Part shown: in pieces, positions 1-12,199 of the stretch
Position numbering within the stretch: position 1 is the first letter of the stretch
Layout of the letters: the number at the start of each line of letters is the position of its first letter
Assembly: GCF_000149955.1 (NCBI RefSeq)
Contig: NC_030991.1
Location: 3,035,571-3,099,570, forward strand
Direction of reading: 5' to 3'
Length of the DNA: 64,000 bases
Source: Fusarium oxysporum f. sp. lycopersici 4287
Taxonomy: Eukaryota; Ascomycota; Sordariomycetes; Hypocreales; Nectriaceae
The notes under the pieces: generated by a model
Database searches by the model: none
Told to the model about the DNA's origin: nothing
Seen by the model: the letters and a program-made list of their open reading frames with translations, nothing else
Translations under genes and position numbers: made by a program

Positions 1-930
1 AAAGGTACCATCGTGGGATGAAGGAGTGGAATTTTTTTGGGAGGTCGGGGGGCGGAGGTAACGAAACCAAGTAAGCGGGTCAGCACGTGTCATCAGACTT
101 AGGGTATGATATCTCCCAAGCGGCACGGGATTTCTTGCATATCGGGGCCCTGCATATCGAGGCCAGAGCCAGGTGATCAGCTTGAGCATATGGTTGATAA
201 TGTGATCATCCAGTAATTCCCTCATACCCCGCGCAGTGTCGGTTCATTATCGACCATGACGTCATGTCGGCCAATGATCATGTCACACGACGACTACCCT
301 ACACCACTGGTGCCAAAAGGGAAAAAATGCTTCATTGAGACATTAGTTTCAAACAATATACCCGTTGACTGGCAATTCTCCCGCTCACTCGCATGATTAT
401 TATCGATGAGGTATTTCGACACTTCCTACGTCTGCTGATCATATGAGGAATATTCGAGCAGCCATGGAACTACCCTGAAGTATCGTTGGCGTTCGCATGC
501 GGGCCGGCACGAGCCATTTTGCATTAAAAGCTTTGACGTGCATTCGCGTACTTTCTTCTTGAGAGGTCCAATGCCCTGTAGAAAGTGATTGTGCAGACTA
601 TGACGTTACTTCAGACCTGACGGTTATTGACAGGATACCTGACGGAGCGGAACGGGACGTCTATATCTTCCAGGAGAAAGGTATTTGGGAAATTGGACTT
701 TGTTTGTGATGCATGTTGCTACAGTGCTGAATTTCACACTCTTTTATTATTATTATTATTTTACGCGTTTTGTGAGCATGAGATCACACAATGGATGAGA
801 TAAGATGAAATCATTTGGAGGCGACAGACAGCCGACCCCTCATTTACCCCGCCCATCCTCGAGCTACTGACGGATTCAGGATAGCGTCTGACTTGGCCTC
901 CCTTGATTGCGAAGTGTAGAGCCGTATGAC
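1..930. other. Intergenic, no gene seen
   Basis: No reading frame with convincing coding character on either strand. The only distinct structure is a short TTA microsatellite at about 742-762. Confidence 0.5.
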
Positions 931-931
931 T

Positions 932-1180
932 TCATTGCGACTGCCCTTTAGAGTCGAAGATGTGGCATAACTCTTCGTTGTTATATCGCGAAGCCAGTCG
1001 GCAAACAGCATCGTGGTCGATGGAATCGATGAATGCTTGCTTCTGGCTGTGGAGTTGCTCAGGGGTGGGAGGATAGTGATCGATCGCAGTTGGATGCCTT
1101 TCGTGGAAAAATATTCGAAATATTCGGGACACTGGGCGCAATGCGCTAGCGAACCAGTTGAAGCATGACATTGATGGCAT
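932..1180 (-). pseudogene. Short ORF resembling the N-terminus of a fungal phosphotransferase (APH-like)
   Basis: An 82-residue frame from the ATG at 1180 to a TGA at 932. The C-terminal half (PPTPEQL..., then a segment with CRLASRYNN and CHIFDSKG) resembles the start of fungal aminoglycoside-phosphotransferase-like kinases, just before their glycine-rich ATP-binding strand. It stops there, so no kinase core is present. This is either a truncated relic or a small unrelated gene. The family assignment comes from pattern memory only. No neighbouring kinase core was found downstream on this strand. Confidence 0.3.
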
Positions 1181-1207
1181 AATAATGGGATACGTGTTTG
1201 GCGTCAA

Positions 1208-2998
1208 ATATGACGGACCGCGATGTTTTTTTCTTCGGCTAAATCTCGGCTAATAGCTACTCGCCCCCTTTTTTTTCCCTCTCATTTATTAGTCATTCAT
1301 GGAGTTGTCCGATCATTGTTTGATAACCCAGGTAAGTTTCAACGCCGTACATTTTCTACAAGCTTGATTTTATAAAAGTCCGAGCTTTGCTTCGTCTCAA
1401 CGAAGTTTCCGGGTTGATACACCAGAACGGCGACATGTGTAGTGTAGACTAAAGAGTGAGGACCTCGAAGTTTTCAGCTAACCAACATGCAGGTTCCTTT
1501 GGCAATTCGGAATTACCTGAAAAAATTGTCCTTTCGTTGGCGCAACACTCTGGTCAAACAATTTATGAAAACTCATTCATTAAAAAAACAGTTTGGAACT
1601 TCATGGTCTTTAGTGCAAGCGTGCCCCGTCAGCGCGGCTGTACGTGTTTTTGGCGCGAAACGGACACGACGTGGAGACTGGGGAATTGGCGATGAGGAGT
1701 CAGCATGAAGCTCCAGCAACTTCAGAGGAGCATTGTTACGGCTGGTAGTATTTCGAACCCTCATCAACATGAGAGTCATGTTCAAGAAACTATCTAGATC
1801 CAATGAAGAGGTTCTGACTCTGTTTTAATACCTAATCTCGCGCTTCTACTTGATCTGAATGACAAAGAAGCCGGATCGCGTCGTAGCCAAGATGCCGTAC
1901 GCTGCCCCCGAGAGCCCCGGCAAATTTATCTTGATGTTTTTCCTGCAACTTCAGCACGTTGTAAAAGTGCGACTCGCGTATAGCGCTGCAACCTAATACT
2001 CATTCCCGCATCGGACCGTCTGAATGGGTTATAAACAGCTCTCGCCTGATAGTGCTATCTGGGCCTAGAGGTGACGTACATTGCTCTGTTGTGAGTCGAG
2101 ACCTCTCCCTGGGCCATCTCGGACCAGCCAGGTCAACTTCGACTTGCTGTTGATGCGCCTGCGCGTTTAGCAGCTGATCCCCATGGCCAAGTAGGGGGGA
2201 GAAAACTGCGCTAACATGACGAGGTACCACTTGCCTCCATGGCTCACATCTGGTGTGCATGCCAGTCCCCATTCGGCATGATGGGGAAGATCTACATATG
2301 GAACACGGGAGGTGGGGGCGGTCCGCATTCAGGGCAAGCATCCGGCGCCGCCGTTCGGACCCTGTTGATGACCATTACTGCTAAGTATTTAGCTACCACG
2401 GCATTTGGAAAATGTAGCGAATTGAGCGACAGACGAGATTATCCATGTCTCAGTATCCACGCTTGAATATACGTGCCTCTACTTCATATCCCGGGGTACC
2501 GCCCTCTTGCTGATTCCTCGTCCAAGAGTTTAGCCAATTACCGTTGCTGTTATCTCAAGACTACTTTATGCAGGGATGTGCCAAGCTTCATGCATTCGCT
2601 AAAGCCATAAAGATGGTGTCACCAGACAGGGAAACCTACCCGGGAGGTCAAAATCGAGCCAGAAACAAGCCCCTTTCTGGTTTGGCGCAGTGAGAGATAT
2701 GATTGAGCAATTGAAGATGCATTGAGTTGCAAGGGGCGACATCTACCGTCCTCTTTGTTTTTGCTTCTGGTGGTTCACACCCACGTGTCTCGAATGGCAT
2801 GTTTGACTTATATAGTGGGAGTGCCCAGCCAGCATGTTTAGCTGTCTATCACCATTGCTGCATTATTCCATTCTCAATTTCGAACTTGTCTTATTCTCAA
2901 AGCTCCTTTCGTAGACAACCATTCCCTACACAAACCCTCACCCTAAAGTTTCCTTCCGACTCAAGGGTATCAGATCTGCCTCAACTATCTGGCACTGT
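1208..2998. other. Intergenic, no convincing gene
   Basis: Several short overlapping frames on both strands, none with domain or codon support. A TATATA-like stretch near 2809 followed by a pyrimidine-rich tract (about 2840-2960) resembles a promoter and 5' untranslated leader for the downstream truncated gene. Confidence 0.4.
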
Positions 2999-3001
2999 TG
3001 A

Positions 3002-4273
3002 GTCGCACTTGAGATCGGCCATCCTCGTGTACGACGTCAAGATTCTTGCGCCAGCACTCGAAGCAAGCGCGAACGCCACATTAGCTCCGACAAGAATCCT
3101 CTGCCAGCCCCTCCTCAGGGCCAATTCGGTTCTACTACAACTGAGTCACAATCGACTGTAAAGTCCATCACAGCTTCAGAGGGCTCGCCACAACCTTCGC
3201 CCCAAAGCCTTCCCCGAACCACTGTCGTGCGTGGCTTTTCGCCTTCCCAGATCCCTCCTCCTCAAACTATTCCTGGTGCTGCTCAATCATCAGACGCAAT
3301 TCCTGAGCCCAAGTCGTCGCCTGCTGCCAAGGTGGTGCAACCAAAGAAGACCGCTCGCTTTGCGCTTGATGGCTCTTGTTTGTCTAGTGAACAGGACCAG
3401 AGCCTCAGGAACAGCAAGCCCATCATTCCCATCATCAAGAAGCCCGTGTTCCAGATCGGTGGCTCCTCTGAAGAAGACGGCTCAATCAAGAGCGCCATGG
3501 CTTCATCACGACCTGGCTCGCTGCTCTCTGCACGCAAGAAGCAGGCCTCGTTCAGCAACAATGTCATGACACGAACAATTGATGATGAGGCAGCTGTTGA
3601 CTCAGACACCGACGACTACATCGACGAGAGCGCCATCGATGACGATGACGACTCTTCGGACTGGGAGGACTCGATGGAAGAGAGCGGCAAATCCAGCATG
3701 GACGACAAGTTCCTCCAGCGAGTGGATTCCAAGCCCAACTTGACCTCGCGACGATCGCTCATTACCCTCATGCTTGCCCAGAACGATCGCGCACGCACTC
3801 TTGGTAACCACGCTTCTCAATCGACTTCAGCTATTCCACGATCTCGTATGGCCCACGGCCCGTCACTGGGTGCCTCACCCAATGACTCTGACGATGCTCC
3901 TCTGATGATGAAGGGCATGCGTGGACCCGGTCTTAAGCCTATCCATCAAGTCCCTAGGTCTAGTGCTCAGCCCATCATGACCGGTCCCAACCAAATCCAG
4001 TCTCAAGCTGCGTTGTCACCTCGCACTACTCGTCGCAATATGTTGGCGACTGAGTTGACTGAGTCTCTTCGACGTCACCTCCTTTGGGAGCGACAACAGA
4101 AGTCGTCGACAGTCAATGCCGTCCTCAAGCGACACCATACATCACATGATGTGGCCAATTTGAAGCAGTACCCGGAGAGGCCTTGCATGAAGAGCGAGCA
4201 TGTGAACTCGAGCAGCCAGAGGCAGTACTTTTCCGTTGAGGCCAACCGCGGATACCACTCCAGCGGATGGTGA
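3002..4273 (+). pseudogene. 5'-truncated DUF3295-like fungal protein (C-terminal part)
   Basis: The frame is open from 3002 to the TGA at 4271-4273, but its first ATG is at 3497, leaving at most 258 residues if translated. Coding-like sequence upstream of that ATG (basic Arg/Lys/Ser-rich, then Ser/Pro-rich) shows that the frame originally continued 5'. The acidic block around 3600-3680 (VDSDTDDYIDESAIDDDDD), the following SDWEDS segment and the C-terminal SPRTTRRNMLATEL and LLWERQQK segments are hallmarks I associate with the fungal DUF3295 family. Those proteins normally carry an N-terminal AreA/GATA-like DUF1752 region, which is absent. The C-terminal half is well preserved, so a partial gene duplication or a recently broken gene is likely. 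An unrecognised upstream exon is the alternative. The function of the family is unknown to me. Confidence 0.6.
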
Positions 4274-5440
4274 ATATTCACAGATCTATATTAATACAAA
4301 TTGTACATAAATTTCGATAGCAGGGCAAATTGCATTGAATGTCTAGCTAGCGACCTTGATACTATCTTCTTCTGCTGATAATAATTTGGGATGCATCTTG
4401 GGACTTTGATGCCAAGGTCGGCGCTCTTCTACCGTGAGCTGTACCACGGAAGCTTGAAACGAGGAAGTCGTGGTTGAGTTACTCCAGATAGCCTCCTCAT
4501 ATACTTCAAGCTGGGTCGACCCGGGTGAGAATGCTACGAGTCAAGAATGAGAATGTTCCCAGATAGTAATTGTATACAAATCACTACGGTGCAGCAGGGA
4601 CTTCAATAAAAGCTGATTGCTGTTGCGTAGTGTTTCGAGAGGAAGGGCTATCGTTGCATGTGAATTAGCAGCTGCAGCGATTATGCTTTCTACATCTCTA
4701 CGCTTTCAATTGAACCGGCCGTTCGTCTCTCCGTGTCTCTCCATTGGGCTAAGCGAAATAGTAACTGCCTTCGGGCTCCGTGGGCTCAAAGCACCCAAAC
4801 AGCTATTGAAGTCGTGCTTTCGGCCATCATACAAGTTACTCCACATCTGAGACGATCAGGTCGGAAGCACCCCTACCCTGACTGACGATAGCCGGAAGAA
4901 GAAACCAACCCACGGGCCTTCGTTACAGGGGTCCAGGTCACTGACCATCGAGGACAAAGAGTGGGGCGTAGTAATGGATAAGGTGTTCGCAGGCATGCAT
5001 AAATGAGATGCAAAACTCTAAGCAAGGGTACGTTCAACCGAAGGGGAAAAAGAAAGAAAGGCAAGAGTACTAGTGCTAAAAGTAACTACTTAAGAGGATG
5101 GACCACCGAGGAGCGAGCAAACTCCATGGCGACTGCATCGATATCAAGCCAACACTACTCCAAGACTTACCAAGCCTCTGTTCAGAACCCTTTGATTTAT
5201 TATCGTTTCTTTATCAAATTTGCGCATTATCTAATATCGGGACGAAAAGAAACCACTGGCGTCTGAAATCTCGTCAGAAATCAACCCGCGAGCAAAATGT
5301 TCAAAGCTTTAGTGACAATATCGGCTTCATTATTGGAAATCCTGAAACATATGTTGTTAGAACTCTCCTACCTCTTGAATTTTTGCAACCAGGAACGGCG
5401 ATCCGAGGAAATTGAAAATTGCCACTGTATGTATTCTTCT
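4274..5440. other. Intergenic, no supported gene
   Basis: Small frames only. A CTAAC branch-like motif at 5436-5440 followed 14 nt later by CAG could be the 3' end of an intron feeding the ORF at 5503, but the only nearby GTATGT donor (5427) would give an intron of about 30 nt, which is too short. Confidence 0.35.
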
Positions 5441-5463
5441 AACTGAGGATTATCAGAGAGATA

Positions 5464-5830
5464 ACCGAGAACAAAGCATCAAGCACACGATGTCTTGTTG
5501 CTATGGAATCAGGCCTTTCCCGTACATCAGAGACGCTAGCACTTTCCGAGGCGCCAGGGACACCAAATTTTCCCCAATCATCAGTCATTATAGCTTCCTC
5601 ACAGACATCAAAGGCCCCAGTAACCAGAGTACTGGTTGTTCCTCGCGGAGCTGAGCTTGAAATCAAAGACGAAGGGTGTCATATATCTCCTGTACTATCA
5701 TGTCTGGACAGTAACAGAAAGACAAGCGAGAACAAGGCATCAAGCTCAAAAGGTCTTGTTGCTCTTGAGCCGGAACCTTCCCAAATACCAGAGACTGGAG
5801 CAATGCCCGAGACGACAGGGAATCCAGCCC
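5464..5830 (+). repeat. Degenerate direct duplication of about 100 bp inside the ORF
   Basis: The segment at about 5466-5570 (beginning GAGAACAAAGCATCAAGC) is repeated with divergence at about 5727-5830 (GAGAACAAGGCATCAAGC). The spacing keeps the reading frame, so the protein carries two related modules. Confidence 0.6.
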
Positions 5831-6231
5831 ATCCTCACACTTTAGAGGCTCAAGCATCTGGGATATCAGTTGTTCTTTACAAACCCGATCCCGAACAGGC
5901 AACTGACGCCGCGGATTGGCAGACGCCTCCGACAGTGGTGGTGAACCCTAAGCTTACATGGTATGATGGTAATATGATGGAGCTCGAAATGCCATCTGAG
6001 AGGGTCTTATATGGCACTGAAGCGGTTTCGGATTTTCCGGGAATCAAGGCTTTTGTACCTATTGATGGTTCTACTAAAGCACCTGGAGATATCAAACTTA
6101 TAAGTGTGACGCAACTATTTTACCATGAAAGTATTTCTCAAGGTATTCGAAGGAGTTTGGCGACTACGAATGTCACTATGGAGAAGTTTAGTAAGTGGGA
6201 AGAAATTAAATCTCGTATAGGGCATATTTAG
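5503..6231 (+). CDS. Hypothetical protein with internal duplication
   Basis: 242 codons from an ATG at 5503 to TAG at 6229-6231. I do not recognise the family. The N-terminal half is Ser/Thr/Pro/Glu-rich and looks disordered. The C-terminal 100 residues (from NPKLTWYDGN onward) are more globular and may be the functional part. The frame is open upstream of the ATG to 5441 and contains, in frame, the sequence TENKASSTRCLVAMES. A related sequence recurs in the protein as SENKASSSKGLVALEP, about 260 bp later. This suggests that the true 5' end lies upstream, possibly in another exon. No signal peptide or membrane segment is seen. Confidence 0.4.
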   Translation: MESGLSRTSETLALSEAPGTPNFPQSSVIIASSQTSKAPVTRVLVVPRGAELEIKDEGCHISPVLSCLDSNRKTSENKASSSKGLVALEPEPSQIPETGAMPETTGNPAHPHTLEAQASGISVVLYKPDPEQATDAADWQTPPTVVVNPKLTWYDGNMMELEMPSERVLYGTEAVSDFPGIKAFVPIDGSTKAPGDIKLISVTQLFYHESISQGIRRSLATTNVTMEKFSKWEEIKSRIGHI

Positions 6232-7072
6232 TCAGATACAAGTATCTAGTTATTCGTACCTATCTTCGCATCCTACCATCGTTATATACATAATCTTTCA
6301 GTCGCTGAGTTCAAAAAGAGTGTATTGTACAACCATTCAGCAACATCTTCCAAAACAGAGGCGTACTAACCAGCAAGCACATAGATAGAAAGTCTGGGAG
6401 AGGGCATTGTACCTATGAGACGAGGTCGAGGCGTGCTGCAGAAACGGCAACTTCAACGGCGTTGCGGAGAACACCCGAAACCCACGATCAATGCTGCCAA
6501 ACACTCGGAAGCTCCAGACTCTGCCCACAATCGGAAGACCTATAGAAACAAGATTGTTGACGTGCCAGTTAGGAGACTAATAGTGACGAACCCAAGCATA
6601 AGAAGCAGCCAAACGAGAGACATGCGTTAGCTGACTGCAGGCATTACGTCAAACTGAGGATCCATAGCGATGCCGGGAGATATACTCAAGGGGCTAAATG
6701 GGCTAATAGAAATGGCATTGGTTGGTTTACTCTATCCTCGGCGTTCTATCAACAAGTATCGTTTGACATATGATGGAATAGCGCATGTTACTTCGGTTGT
6801 GCAGTCCACTTTCGACGCTTGACTTCTACTTTATGCTCCAATGGTTCTGAAAGATAGGCTAGCAACAAGATGGCGGACAAAGCTACACGAGCAGTATCGC
6901 ATGGCCAAGCAGGGTCTTTGCCAGCGTGTTCCTCAATTTACCACACAATCGTCATAGAGAACTTTCGCTAAGAATACAGATCCCGCGCTCGTCTTCGCCG
7001 CCCAGTGTTTGAATGCATGCCCTCCTGGCATATCCCCTCGCATCAACCTAGGACTGTCCATTACCAGAAGAA
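6232..7072. other. Intergenic, no gene seen
   Basis: Only short frames. It is the downstream flank of the minus-strand Est1-type gene and of the plus-strand ORF ending at 6231, so it is a convergent intergenic region. Confidence 0.5.
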
Positions 7073-10000
7073 TCAGCGCGAGACCATTGAATTTGCCTCG
7101 ACACTGTCCGATTGAACTGTTGGATCCGGCTCGTCGTCTACGAGACAGTTGAAGCTGACATGTGACCATCCGTCCTCGTCCGCGTCTGCCTCTGCGTCCG
7201 GACCTGCGTCGCTGCCCTTCGTATGTTGCAGATCCTTCACGCCTTGCACTGGAAGTGTCGTCCACGCCTCGGACTCGGTAGGCTCGGCATCATCAGTGCT
7301 CGATAGTTCCTCAACAGCCGTGATGGTCTTCACAGTACGGGTGGTCTTCCTCAGCTCCAGATCGAAAGCCAAAGTCGCGTCATCTTCATCGCCCTTCTCT
7401 GCTATTATGCTGAGTGCGCCGGTCGGGTCAGTGCAGCTACCAAGATTCTCGAAGCGAGCCAGTCGATTGCCTCCATTGGACAGCAACCTGCGCAATTCGA
7501 GAGACCGATCGACCACGTCAACGCCACAGGGGCACCGAAAATCGTGAGCCTCCTCCTCTGCGTTGCCCTCAGTCTTCTCGTCGACAACTGTAGCCGCGCC
7601 TGGAGCAGCCTCAGCGTTCTTCTCCTCATTCTGTCTCTCCTTCTCTTTCCGCATTTCCTCTGTCCTGGCCAATCTCCCCTCCTCCTCCTTGAGTTCGACA
7701 GCGTGGAAAGAAGGATCAACAAAGACGACTCTAAAGCCGCTGTCGCGCTCGATGATTTCCGGCATCATCTTGCTTGGCCCAAGCTTCGGCACCGATGAGG
7801 CCCCGGGCACACTGAACCAAGGGCGTCTTTCTTCGTCGGTTTTGAGGTCGAAGAAGTCGCCGCTTAGCTGAGTAGCCAGACGCAAGATCTGGACTTGCCG
7901 ATCATTCCACATCTCGAGGCTCTCGACATAGTCGAAAGCCTGTATCTCGTCGAAGCTGTATTTCGACTGCTTGAGCCAGCCTTTGGGGAAGAGGGGGGGA
8001 TCACGACGAAGTCCTTCCTGCCTCCGTACTTCCTCCTCTCCGACTTCTTGGGCCAGTCGTGCCTCCTCGGCTTCTCCCGCCTTCTGCTCGTCTTCCAGTT
8101 GCGTCTTCTCAGCATCTTTCTCCTTCGTCTGTGTGTCGCTGTCTTGCTTTCGCGCATTTTTGTTTTCGCTCTCCTTCATCTCTACTTCTGCCGATGGTGC
8201 CTCCACGGCTTCTCTCTTTGCCTGCTGCTCTTCCTGGGCTTCATCAGCAACAGATTTCGTCAGAATGTGATACTCCGCTTCATTCCCTGACGCGGAATCT
8301 GTTAGAACACCATCCTTTGCTTCGCTATCCGTCTTGGCATCCGTCAGAGTCGTCTCCTGTGCTTGTTCCACGGCTGGAACCTCTGCGGTCTGCACGGCGT
8401 CTTTGGTAGGCTTCTGTAGAGACTTGTCACAAGGCCTAGATTCAGCCTCGTTGGCGAAGAATAAGCCCGTAACCAGATCATGCTCCCGCAGGAAATTGGC
8501 GTACATCCTCCGCGAGCCCGGTGCCTTGGTGCCCCCGTCCTTCTTGTGCGTCGTGTCACTGGCTGTAGTCTCCTCTGTCGTGGCCATGGACTCTTCCGCT
8601 GCAGTCTGACTCCCTTCCGTGGTGACCGTGGCGATTCCCGTGATGACGCTATTGTCGTCCGTGGTGACTGTACCGGCTTCCGGAGTGGCCGTGGCATCTT
8701 GAGCTGTGGCCTCTTCCGCCGTAATCACTCCCATCGTGGCCGTACTCTTGGCGCGTTCTGCCTTTCGTTGCTCCTCTGTTTCGCGAAGGTATGTCTCGAT
8801 GTTGTCTTTGGTACTGAATGCATACTTGCCGAGCCTCTCTCTCTCGTTGAGCGGCGAGAAATCTGTAATGAGTTCGGACTGAGAAGCGCTCTCCAAGGCA
8901 GAGGCACTTTGACTCTCGTCCTGGCGCAGAATCAGGTTGAAGTAAGGCGTGAGAGCCTCTGCGTGGAAAGCCGGACCGAACCATTCCCTCAGGGCGGGCC
9001 GCGTCTTTAAGGAGCGCATGAACATCAGGATCACCAGGATGAATCTCCACACCCCTAAGCCACGCGTATCTGCGTCCTCCAAGAGATACGGGACCATGGT
9101 GTTGATCAGTTCGATCGTTGCATCATGGATATCCCTCGCGTTGGCCATGGCGTCAGAATCGGAGCGGTCCTCGTCCGTCACAAGGTCGGGGGCAAATTTC
9201 GCCATCATCGGGCTCCATCTGTTATCAGCAAGAGGAATTCCAAGCAGCAACAGGCAGAGCAAGAGGCCGAGTTGGGCGCTGCAAGTGGTCAGTTAGAGAC
9301 AAATGTAACGCGATTCCGTGGGGCCAGCACATACCTTGGACAAATTCTAGATGTCTTGGCAGGTCCACCGACCTTTATTTTCTCCAGTGCTGTATAGACA
9401 GTCTGGAGATGATTATTCCTGCTCTCCTCATAGCCGTTTGCCTTGAGGGTCTCAGGCTCCAGAGAAGCAAGAATCAGGTGGGCAACAGCGGTAAGGAAGT
9501 GGTCCTGGTCGGTCTGGGGGATGCTGGCCGGCTTCTCAGCTGCCTCCTTATTCCGGCCAAAAATCGGGTTGATAACGGTCAGCAAGGACTCCCGCGCGGC
9601 GTAAAACGGGGTTTTGACGACGAGAGACTTGATGTAGTAGAGAAACCTGGACACATCAGCGTCGAAACTTGCGTCAGGCGAGGAGAAACGGGGCTGGACC
9701 AAGATGGCCAGGTGATGGTAGAGGCGGCCGACCGTGGGATCATCGTTCCGGGCCTGAGTGTACTCTTCTCGTGCAGTGTTCCTCCAGCACTCCCTCACGT
9801 TCATGTCCCTCTCTTCAACGGCCATTCTAAGCAGCAATTATCAGTCTCTGTTGGCACACCTGTCCATCGTATAGTGGACGCAGCAGGGGTGGCGCTTCTA
9901 CTTACCCGTATCGTGCTAAATCTCCTTTGCATTCGACCCAGGTGAGACGGAAGCTCGGGACGGTCTCGCTCATCAAAGATATTATACCATACGCCAGTAT

Positions 10001-12025
10001 GATGAACTGCTCCATTATATCCTGAGATTCGGGAAGTCGTGTGCGAAGGACCTCGAGAAAGGAATGTATTCCGTGCTTCCACATTCTTGCCGGCATGTTA
10101 TACTTTGCTGCGAGCCCACGGAGCGCTGGCGATGCCGAGGGGTGCTGCGAGGCCAACAAAAAGTCGTAATGTTCGTGTAAGTTTGTGCGGTGCAGCGCAA
10201 TGAGAGCTGCATACTGCTCAATTCTGAGACTACGGATCCATCGACCGGAGATCAGCACCCAGTATTCCATGCCAACCTTTTTATACCGGCTCTGATCACT
10301 CAGCGGCCTCTTATCAACATAGATTGGCAATTCAGTCGCGGGCGTCTTCTCAGACTCAGACTTTGTCTTCTCGTCGAGGGCAACAGCGTCGACTGCTGTA
10401 TCCCCCGTGTCTTTGCCTACATTCTCGGGCGCAAAGTCGGCCTCTTCAGCGCAGGTCTGGGGCTCCGGGGTGGATGGACTGGCGTCCTGGGCTGAATTCT
10501 GTTGGGTGGCGTCGGCCTCGAGAGCCGTATCTACATCCGCTTCAGCCTTCACAGGAGAGGGCTGCGGCTCTTGGGCGGATAGGTTGGCGTCATGGTCTGA
10601 AAGCTGCTGGATGGTGGCGGCCTTCTCGGGAGCAGCATTTACGTCCGCATCTGACCCCTTGAGACATTTTTTCTCGGGATCGACATTCTCGAGAGCAGTC
10701 TCTGCCTCTTCGGGAATTATCTTCACAAAATTCTTCTCTGTGTCCACCTCCTCGTGAGTCATCTCGGGTGCGACCTCCTTAGAAGCGACGACTGCCTTTT
10801 CGGAAGCGATGTCTGCCTCTGTGAGAGCTATCTGTTTAAAAGTCTCTTCGGTAACCTTGGAGGTAACCTCTGCTTCCTGAGCAGCTATCGCCTCGGGAGC
10901 AACCTTCTCAGAAGCCTCCTCCTCGGGAGCTGCCTTCACCCCCTCAGGAGACGTCTCCTTGAGAGCCGTCTGCTGCGTGCTGCAAGAGGGAAGGAGGCTG
11001 GAGCGAAAGTGGAGGCAGAGAAGGAGGTCGCATAAGTAAAAGCGTTGAACCATGTTCCAGAGGCGATGTCGGCCCGCGTGGATGCATCGCCAAAGGGCCC
11101 AGAGGCCCAGAGCAGGCTCTTTTGTTCTGCTTTTGGCGGTCTCGAGATCGCGCAATAACTGGTCTACCAAGTCGTATCCAATGTCGAGGTAGTGTTTCCC
11201 GGCTATCACCTTCTTGTGAGCCTCTTCGCCTATTTCGGCCACATTGACGGCGGCCAGCTTATTATACTCAGGCCATCCAAGTTTCTTGGCACGCAACTCC
11301 AAAGCCACCTGGAATCCATGCAGATAGTCCTCGGGGTCGCCAACGTGCGGAGCTGTCTTTTCAGACACGGGCAAGTCCTTGGCTGATTCGAGAGTCCAAG
11401 GCTTCTTATCTCCCTTTGTGGCGTCCTTCTGAGCCTTGACGTACCAAAGACGAACAGTTTCAGCTGGGTTCATATTGCCCTTTTGAAGCAGTATCAATTT
11501 GGCCTCTGGGATCGTCAATAGGTAGTCGGGGATGTGGAGCGGACCGTCTGTCCAGGGCATCTGGCCATCGTCGGCTTCTATGCATTCCTTTTCTACCGTC
11601 GCCAAGGCGTCATAGATACCCTTCACTTCGGCCACCAGTTGATCGTTGGTAATTGGACACGTTTCATGCTGCCTGATCATCTTTTCAGGGTCATGCAGTG
11701 CGTCTTGATTGTCGGTCTTGACGACCTCGACCTCCGTGGCGACGGCATTGGCAGAATCTCGTCTCTCGCCAGTGACAGTTGCTATATTGTCATCGCTGTC
11801 GTCCACTTTGGTGTTCTCGTGGCTCTCAATACCAACGGCGTCACCCTTGTCGGGCCGGGGAGACTGCGATGATGCACCATCGAGCTCTGTCACAGCCAGC
11901 ACCTCCGAAGTGTCTTGAGATACGGAGTCGGTATCAGTCTTGACGTACTCGTCAGGAGCATCTTCTGATGCGCCGGAAGGCTCGACCCGCGACGGGACCT
12001 CGGACTTATCTGGACCACCACCCAT
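7073..12025 (-). CDS. Est1/SMG5-7-type DNA/RNA-binding domain protein, three exons
   Basis: Exons on the minus strand are 12025-9906, 9826-9335 and 9278-7073, together 1605 codons. Donors are GTAAG (9905) and GTATGT (9334). Acceptors are TTAG (9827) and, after a CTAAC branch site, TTGCAG (9279). Phases match across both joins. Residues 116-155 (MIRQHETCPITNDQLVAEVK and on) and 602-760 (IEQYAALIALHR, LLASQHPSASPALRGLAAKY, the ETVPSFRLTWVECKGDLARYG block, VGRLYHHLAIL) match the 14-3-3-like Est1/SMG7 region of a fungal family. In animals and yeast such proteins act in telomere maintenance or nonsense-mediated decay; the role here is inferred only. Residues about 156-601 form an insertion inside that domain, partly Ala/Glu-rich repeats. 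Exon 3 holds charged coiled-coil-like sequence and a conserved-looking block with SFDEIQAFDYVESLEMWNDR. The start was chosen as the first ATG after the TATA box; the frame is open further upstream without an ATG. Confidence 0.82.
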
Positions 12026-12187
12026 GATGGAGTCTCGAATAAAAGGAGTCTGCCAGAAGAGCGGCAGAGCTGTTGTAGCTGATATAAATTCAAAGGAGGA
12101 ATCTCGGTTTGTGAATAGTGAGACTTGTCGCGAGAGGTGCGAAAATCCGAGCAAGAAAGAGGGAGTGCACGAGGACGAGGGCAAAGG

Positions 12188-12197
12188 TTTATAAATA
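12188..12197 (-). promoter_or_regulatory. TATA-like box upstream of the Est1-type gene
   Basis: On the minus strand this reads TTTATAAACC, about 165 nt before the ATG at 12025. The position is plausible for a fungal core promoter with a long leader. Confidence 0.35.
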
Positions 12198-12199
12198 AA

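Noticed and set aside
10973..11044. Possible intron inside exon 1 of the Est1-type gene (pyrimidine tract ending TTGCAG)
   Set aside because: The only upstream GT (GTTCAACG) is a poor donor and removing the segment shifts the frame into an early stop, so the region was kept as coding.
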